This document shows, one piece after another, positions 6,506 to 9,669 of a stretch of 9,669 nt of DNA (positions within the stretch are counted from its first letter, which is position 1; every line of letters starts with the position of its first letter). This DNA is from an uncultured Eubacteriales bacterium. Lineage in GTDB: Bacteria; Bacillota; Clostridia; Monoglobales; Monoglobaceae. The DNA lies in the NCBI GenBank assembly GCA_905205855.1, contig CAJLFL010000061.1:1-9669 (forward strand), written 5' to 3'. Made by a program: the position numbers and the translations under genes. The notes under the pieces were generated by a model that was not told the DNA's origin, searched no databases, and saw nothing but the letters and a program-made list of their open reading frames with translations.

Positions 6506-6694
6506 CTATACAGCACGGTTAACCTTACCTGATCTAAGACATCTGGTACAAGCATACACCTTTTTAGGTGTGCCGTCAACAACAGCTCTAACTCGTCTTA
6601 CGTTGGGTTTCCAAGCTTTGTTTGCTCTGCGGTGAGAGTGAGAAACCTTAATACCAAAAGTAACACCTTTTCCGCATATTTCACATTTTGCCAT
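6506..6694 (-). CDS. rpmB: 50S ribosomal protein L28
   Basis: A 62-residue basic protein of the large ribosomal subunit with the standard sequence: MAKCEICGKGVTFG, SHSHRRANKAWKPN, RRVRAVVDG, KVYACTRCLRSGKV. It is the zinc-binding (C+) form, with Cys pairs at 4/7 and 49/52 making a complete four-Cys site. The length is normal. AAGGAGGTG (6702-6710) lies seven bases before the ATG, and a near-consensus promoter lies just upstream, so it is probably transcribed on its own. Many bacteria also carry a zinc-free paralogue that replaces this form under zinc starvation; none is in the window. Confidence 0.98.
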   Translation of the reverse strand: MAKCEICGKGVTFGIKVSHSHRRANKAWKPNVRRVRAVVDGTPKKVYACTRCLRSGKVNRAV

Positions 6695-6740
6695 ATAGAT
6701 ACACCTCCTTAGCAGTATAAATCAAAACTCAACTCGAATT

Positions 6741-6769
6741 ATTATACCAGATGTAGGGCAATAATGCAA
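6741..6769 (-). promoter_or_regulatory. Strong sigma-A promoter for rpmB
   Basis: Read on the minus strand, TTGCAT (6769-6764) and a perfect TATAAT (6746-6741) are 17 bases apart, and TGG before the -10 supplies an extended element. Transcription would start near 6734, giving a leader of about 40 bases with the AAGGAGGTG site. This is the closest match to consensus in the window and fits a ribosomal protein gene. Confidence 0.85.
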
Positions 6770-6840
6770 GCCTTTTTTTTGAAAAAATCAAAAATAAAGC
6801 AAATTTTGTGTTAAAAAAGTGTTACAAGTTAAGTGCGATT

Positions 6841-7632
6841 CTATTCGTTTGCATTATTTTCTGTGTCAGATGTTTTTTCCGGTAAAAAATCATGAGGATC
6901 GGCGTTTTTGTTTTGTGAAATCACTTCAAAGTGCAAGTGAGGAGGTTCGAGAATCTCCAGAGCAGCAGTCTTGCCGACCTTGCCAATTATTTCTCCTGCT
7001 TTAACAGCAGAACCTTCTGAAATCGCACTGTCTTCCTGCATATTCCCATAAATTGTTTTTGTTCCATCCGGGTGCAGAATAGTTATACTTGTGCCAAGCA
7101 TACCGTCTTTTGTAACCTTTTCCACAGTTCCGTCTGCGGCAGCCGAAATATCAGTGCCTTCATCGGCAGCTATGTCGATTCCGGAATGAATACGCCAATC
7201 ATTCATAGTTTCTGAGTATTGCAACTCATCAGATGAATAGTCTTTCAAAACTTCACCTTTAACCGGAGATACAAAAGCTATACTTGCAGTATTTGAATTT
7301 TCGGTTTGCTCCGACAGAGGCTGTTGGTTATTTGATTTTGATTCTTTTTCGACTTCTAAGTCGGATTTATTCTGTTTTTCTGCCGGTAATGCTGTTGAAC
7401 TTACGGCTTGTGATTCAGGGGCATAAACAGATGTAAGACCGTCATCTTTGTCAGATATTTTTTGTGACTCGTTTATGGCTTGTTTCCATGTTTCGTCGTC
7501 AATATTTGTAGTGTTTTCCGGTAAAATAAGATTCATAACGAGAGCAATTATCATTATGCCGACAATAACAACTAATGTAACAAAAAAACTTCGTTTGCTA
7601 AAAATGTTTTCCTTTTTTTTCTTTTCTTTCAA
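6841..7632 (-). CDS. Membrane-anchored M23/LytM metallopeptidase, SpoIIQ-like
   Basis: The 263-residue product has a basic N-terminus (KEKKKK), one transmembrane helix at about 15-37, a low-complexity polar spacer rich in Ser, Glu, Lys and Gln to about residue 115, and a C-terminal LytM domain at about 120-250. Zinc ligands are intact: H149 and D153 in HSGIDIAADEGT, and H232/H234 in PPHLHFEV. Single-helix topology, length and the WRIHSGIDIA / ISAAADGTV pattern resemble SpoIIQ, the forespore half of the SpoIIQ-SpoIIIAH channel formed during engulfment. B. subtilis SpoIIQ has lost part of the zinc site, while clostridial ones often keep it, as here. The start is a TTG at 7632 with GAGGTG (7645-7640) seven bases before it. 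A general cell-wall endopeptidase of the M23 family is the alternative. Confidence 0.85.
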   Translation of the reverse strand: MKEKKKKENIFSKRSFFVTLVVIVGIMIIALVMNLILPENTTNIDDETWKQAINESQKISDKDDGLTSVYAPESQAVSSTALPAEKQNKSDLEVEKESKSNNQQPLSEQTENSNTASIAFVSPVKGEVLKDYSSDELQYSETMNDWRIHSGIDIAADEGTDISAAADGTVEKVTKDGMLGTSITILHPDGTKTIYGNMQEDSAISEGSAVKAGEIIGKVGKTAALEILEPPHLHFEVISQNKNADPHDFLPEKTSDTENNANE

Positions 7633-7639
7633 GCTTTAT

Positions 7640-7645
7640 CACCTC
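7640..7645 (-). promoter_or_regulatory. Ribosome binding site that sets the TTG start of the SpoIIQ-like gene
   Basis: GAGGTG read on the minus strand lies seven bases before the TTG at 7632-7630. The nearby ATG at 7647-7645 runs into a stop two codons later, so the TTG is the only reasonable start. Confidence 0.7.
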
Positions 7646-7650
7646 ATGGA

Positions 7651-7679
7651 TAGTATTGACAAGCTAAAAAAAAATATAC
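7651..7679 (-). promoter_or_regulatory. Candidate forespore-sigma (SigF/SigG-like) promoter
   Basis: On the minus strand GTATA (7679-7675) and AATACTA (7657-7651) are 17 bases apart. They resemble SigG (GHATR, CATWHTA) and loosely SigF consensus elements; no sigma-A pair is evident in the same stretch. The start site would fall near 7644, leaving a very short leader that only just includes the GAGGTG. This is tentative. Confidence 0.35.
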
Positions 7680-7717
7680 TGCAAGTTTACAGTTATATAT
7701 CTGTAAATTTGCAGTAT
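7666..7717 (-). terminator. Intrinsic terminator after ispE
   Basis: The arms 7701-7717 and 7676-7692 form a 17-base stem with one mismatched position and an eight-base AT loop. Nine T's follow on the minus strand (A9 at 7666-7674). It starts three bases beyond the ispE stop, and its distal arm and T-run overlap the candidate promoter of the next gene. Confidence 0.88.
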
Positions 7718-7719
7718 CA

Positions 7720-8565
7720 TTAAAGCAAATAAATATTATCTGCAAATTGCTCTGCGGCTTCTGCGCCTAAAGCTGCATCTTTTTCATCTCTAAACAGACC
7801 GAATACGGCAGAACCGCTGCCGCTCATAAGCGATATAAGCGCTCCTGCGTCCGAAAATGCGTCTTTTATCCATCCGACAACAGGATATGCCGGAATGGTT
7901 ACCTGTTCAAGAATATTGCCTGTATTACGGCATATTTCAAATAAATTTCCGTTTTGTATGCCGGCTGCGACAGCGCGGACGTTAAGACCGGCGGGCTTTT
8001 GTGTGTAATCAAGGTTTTCGTATACCCATCTTGTTGAAACATTTGGTTCGGGTTTAGCGATAACACACTTCATTGCCGGCGGCATAGGCAGCGGAGTAAG
8101 AAGCTCACCTATTCCTTCGGCATATGCACAGCCGCCCAAAATACAGAAAGGTACATCGGCGCCTATAGATGCTGCAATTTCCATAAGCTTTTCTTGATTA
8201 AAAGGAGAGCCGAATAACGCATTAAGTCCCTTCAAAACACCAGCGGCATCTGCACTTCCGCCGCCGAGTCCGGCTCCCATCGGAATGTTCTTTTCAATAT
8301 ATATTGTTATGCCTTCACCTCTGCCAAAACGCTTAAAAAAAGCATCGGCGGCGCGATATGCCAAATTATCTTCGGATAGAGGAAGTGTGGGGTGAGCTGA
8401 GTCTATAACGATTTGATTATCATTCCTGAGGGTAAGAGTTATTTTATCGGAAAGGCCGATTTCCTGATAAATCATTTCCACATCATGATAACCGTTAGGG
8501 AGCTTACTTGTCACATCAATAGATAGATTTATTTTTGCACGGCAGTCAAGAGTAAGTTTGTTCAT
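7720..8565 (-). CDS. ispE: 4-diphosphocytidyl-2-C-methyl-D-erythritol kinase
   Basis: A GHMP-family kinase that phosphorylates CDP-methylerythritol in the MEP pathway to isoprenoid precursors, in the cytoplasm. The start is the ATG at 8565, because AAGGAGG (8579-8573) is seven bases before it and only one base from the in-frame TTG at 8571. The 281-residue product is of normal length. Signatures: AKINLSIDV with K11, LPNGYHDVEMIYQ, the ATP loop PMGAGLGGGSADAA at 95-108, GADVPFC with catalytic D137, and the C-terminal SGSGS at 248-252 in LMSGSGSAVFGLF. Its presence implies the MEP route rather than the mevalonate pathway. It lies 57 bases after ftsH, and the ftsH terminator ends almost at its ribosome binding site. 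Confidence 0.97.
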   Translation of the reverse strand: MNKLTLDCRAKINLSIDVTSKLPNGYHDVEMIYQEIGLSDKITLTLRNDNQIVIDSAHPTLPLSEDNLAYRAADAFFKRFGRGEGITIYIEKNIPMGAGLGGGSADAAGVLKGLNALFGSPFNQEKLMEIAASIGADVPFCILGGCAYAEGIGELLTPLPMPPAMKCVIAKPEPNVSTRWVYENLDYTQKPAGLNVRAVAAGIQNGNLFEICRNTGNILEQVTIPAYPVVGWIKDAFSDAGALISLMSGSGSAVFGLFRDEKDAALGAEAAEQFADNIYLL

Positions 8566-8585
8566 TTTCAAACCTCCTTATATGT

Positions 8586-8616
8586 AAAAATGCAGGCTTC
8601 GTACTGAAACCTGCAT
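8586..8616 (-). terminator. Terminator-like hairpin after ftsH, just before ispE
   Basis: On the minus strand ATGCAGG pairs with CCTGCAT, followed by a G-U pair (present only on this strand) and TTC with GAA around a five-base loop. Together they make an 11-pair stem over 8616-8590, and T5 follows at 8590-8586. The U-tract ends only six bases before the AAGGAGG of ispE, so it could act as an attenuator or partial terminator as well as the end of ftsH. Confidence 0.75.
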
Positions 8617-8622
8617 TCAGGA

Positions 8623-9669
8623 TTATTTTTTATCGTCTGCGTCTGTTGCTTCAGTAGTATCATCTGAAAGATTTTCAATAATATCAATAGTCGAGTCTAC
8701 AGCCTGTGAATCGCGTGAGGCAAATACAGCGTCAAATTCTTCACCGCTGATTTTTTCTTTTTCAAGCAAAAGTTCAGCAACCTTGTGCAGTTTATCATTT
8801 TGCTCTGTAAGAATTTCGGTGCAGCGCTTATAGCAGCTGTCAATTATTTTTTTAATTTCTTCATCAATAATTGCAGCGGTGCTCTGGCTGTAATCAACGG
8901 TGTGACCATAGTCAAGACCGATAAATACTTCGTTGTTCTGGTCACCGAAGGTTATTGCACCAAGGCGTTCGCTCATACCATATTTTGTGACCATTGATTT
9001 GGCAATATTTGTAGCTCTTTCAATATCATTGGAAGCACCTGTGCTTATATCGTTAAGCGTAAGCTGCTCTGCAACACGACCGCCCAGGAGCACAACAATT
9101 TCTTCAAGCATTTCTGTTTTTGAATTATAGAATGTATCCTCCTTCGGAAGTGAAAGCGTATATCCGCCCGCGCGTCCTCTCGGAATAATCGATACTTGAT
9201 GAACTCTGTCCTGTGTCGGAAGCATCTTAGACACAACAGCGTGACCTGCTTCATGGAAAGCTGTGAGTTTTTTGGCACGTTCCGGAATTTTTCTGGATTT
9301 TTTCTCCGGGCCGGCAATAACTTTAAGAGTAGATTCTTCCAAATCCTCCATAGTAATTTCCGTATGGTTTTTACGAGCAGCAGAAAGTGCTGCTTCATTC
9401 ATAAGGTTCTCTAAATCTGCACCGGAGAATCCAACTGTTGTTTTTGCGAGAACAGATAAATCAATGTCGGATGCGAGCGGCTTCCCTTTAGAGTGAACTT
9501 TTAAAATAGCCTCACGTCCTTTTACATCCGGAGCATCAACAACGACCTGGCGGTCAAATCTACCTGGACGAAGCAATGCGGGGTCAAGTATGTCAGGTCT
9601 ATTAGTGGCAGCAATTATAATTACGCCTTCGTTTACGCCAAAGCCGTCCATTTCAACCAAAAGTTGGTT
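8623..9669 (-). CDS. ftsH: ATP-dependent zinc metalloprotease FtsH, N-terminal part outside the window
   Basis: The frame runs off the right edge; the visible 348 residues begin at NQLLVEMDGF, inside the AAA+ domain. The two transmembrane helices and the Walker A and B motifs lie beyond the window. Present are the second region of homology with TNRPDILDPALLRPGRFDR (arginine fingers at about 9550-9570), the zinc motif HEAGH (9255-9241), the third ligand Asp in NDIERAT (9027-9025), and the helical C-terminal region, ending in an acidic, Asp/Thr/Glu-rich tail (DDTTEATDADDKK) before TAA at 8623. FtsH is a hexameric inner-membrane protease that removes misassembled membrane proteins and, in Bacillus, supports sporulation. 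The TTG at 9660 is internal, not the start. The gene is complete at its 3' end. Confidence 0.98.
   Translation of the reverse strand, partial: NQLLVEMDGFGVNEGVIIIAATNRPDILDPALLRPGRFDRQVVVDAPDVKGREAILKVHSKGKPLASDIDLSVLAKTTVGFSGADLENLMNEAALSAARKNHTEITMEDLEESTLKVIAGPEKKSRKIPERAKKLTAFHEAGHAVVSKMLPTQDRVHQVSIIPRGRAGGYTLSLPKEDTFYNSKTEMLEEIVVLLGGRVAEQLTLNDISTGASNDIERATNIAKSMVTKYGMSERLGAITFGDQNNEVFIGLDYGHTVDYSQSTAAIIDEEIKKIIDSCYKRCTEILTEQNDKLHKVAELLLEKEKISGEEFDAVFASRDSQAVDSTIDIIENLSDDTTEATDADDKK

Noticed and set aside
6773..6840. AT-rich stretch with T8 as a possible terminator for the SpoIIQ-like gene
   Set aside because: No stable stem precedes a T-run on the minus strand; only weak A/T pairings are present, so no terminator is called and read-through into rpmB remains possible.
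6819..7004. Open frame on the plus strand over the 3' end of the SpoIIQ-like gene
   Set aside because: It overlaps the conserved LytM motifs on the other strand and has no start signal.
7448..7723. Open frame on the plus strand, about 91 codons, with a hydrophobic translation
   Set aside because: It is opposite the transmembrane segment of the SpoIIQ-like gene and runs through the ispE terminator; it is the shadow of the real gene.
1..9669. CRISPR arrays, tRNA or rRNA genes, insertion sequences, phage genes
   Set aside because: No spaced repeats, cloverleaf sequences, transposase or integrase motifs, or terminal inverted repeats were seen on either strand.

Overview
The window looks like chromosomal DNA from a low-to-moderate GC, spore-forming member of the Clostridia. 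Four things point there: strong AGGAGG-type ribosome binding sites, the gene order acpS / nnrD / LolA-like lipoprotein / alr / mazF known from Bacillus and Clostridium chromosomes, a SpoIIQ-like membrane peptidase, and short intrinsic terminators with U-tracts. No phage, IS element, CRISPR array, tRNA or rRNA gene was seen. The genus cannot be fixed from the sequence alone.

Left part, plus strand (1-6477). The window opens inside a PHP-domain metal-dependent phosphoesterase gene that ends in a hairpin terminator. A good sigma-A promoter (1021-1049) then drives a row of closely spaced genes: a small two-helix membrane protein, an AcpS-NnrD fusion (phosphopantetheinyl transfer plus nicotinamide-nucleotide repair), a YdcC/GerS-type lipoprotein, alanine racemase, a MazF/EndoA RNase toxin, a small conserved exported protein of unknown role, and a HAD phosphatase. 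No clear terminator interrupts the row until the strong hairpin at 6446-6477. This is the Bacillus subtilis acpS-ydcC-alr-ndoA neighbourhood with three changes: NnrD is fused to AcpS without its usual NnrE partner, no mazE antitoxin gene lies before mazF, and that gap (4710-4881) holds several inverted repeats instead.

Right part, minus strand (6506-9669). Reading leftwards from the right edge: the 3' two-thirds of ftsH, then ispE (isoprenoid precursor synthesis), a membrane-anchored M23/LytM peptidase resembling SpoIIQ with intact zinc ligands, and rpmB (ribosomal protein L28) with a near-consensus promoter of its own. Terminator-like hairpins follow ftsH and ispE. The one after ftsH sits almost on top of the ispE ribosome binding site, and the one after ispE overlaps a candidate forespore-type promoter for the SpoIIQ-like gene.

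How the genes relate: the window mixes housekeeping functions (ACP activation, cofactor repair, D-alanine supply, isoprenoids, L28, FtsH) with loci linked to sporulation or germination in relatives (GerS/YdcC-like lipoprotein beside alr; SpoIIQ-like peptidase). The points most worth a second look are the AcpS-NnrD fusion, the apparently antitoxin-less MazF with its structured leader, and the small exported protein.
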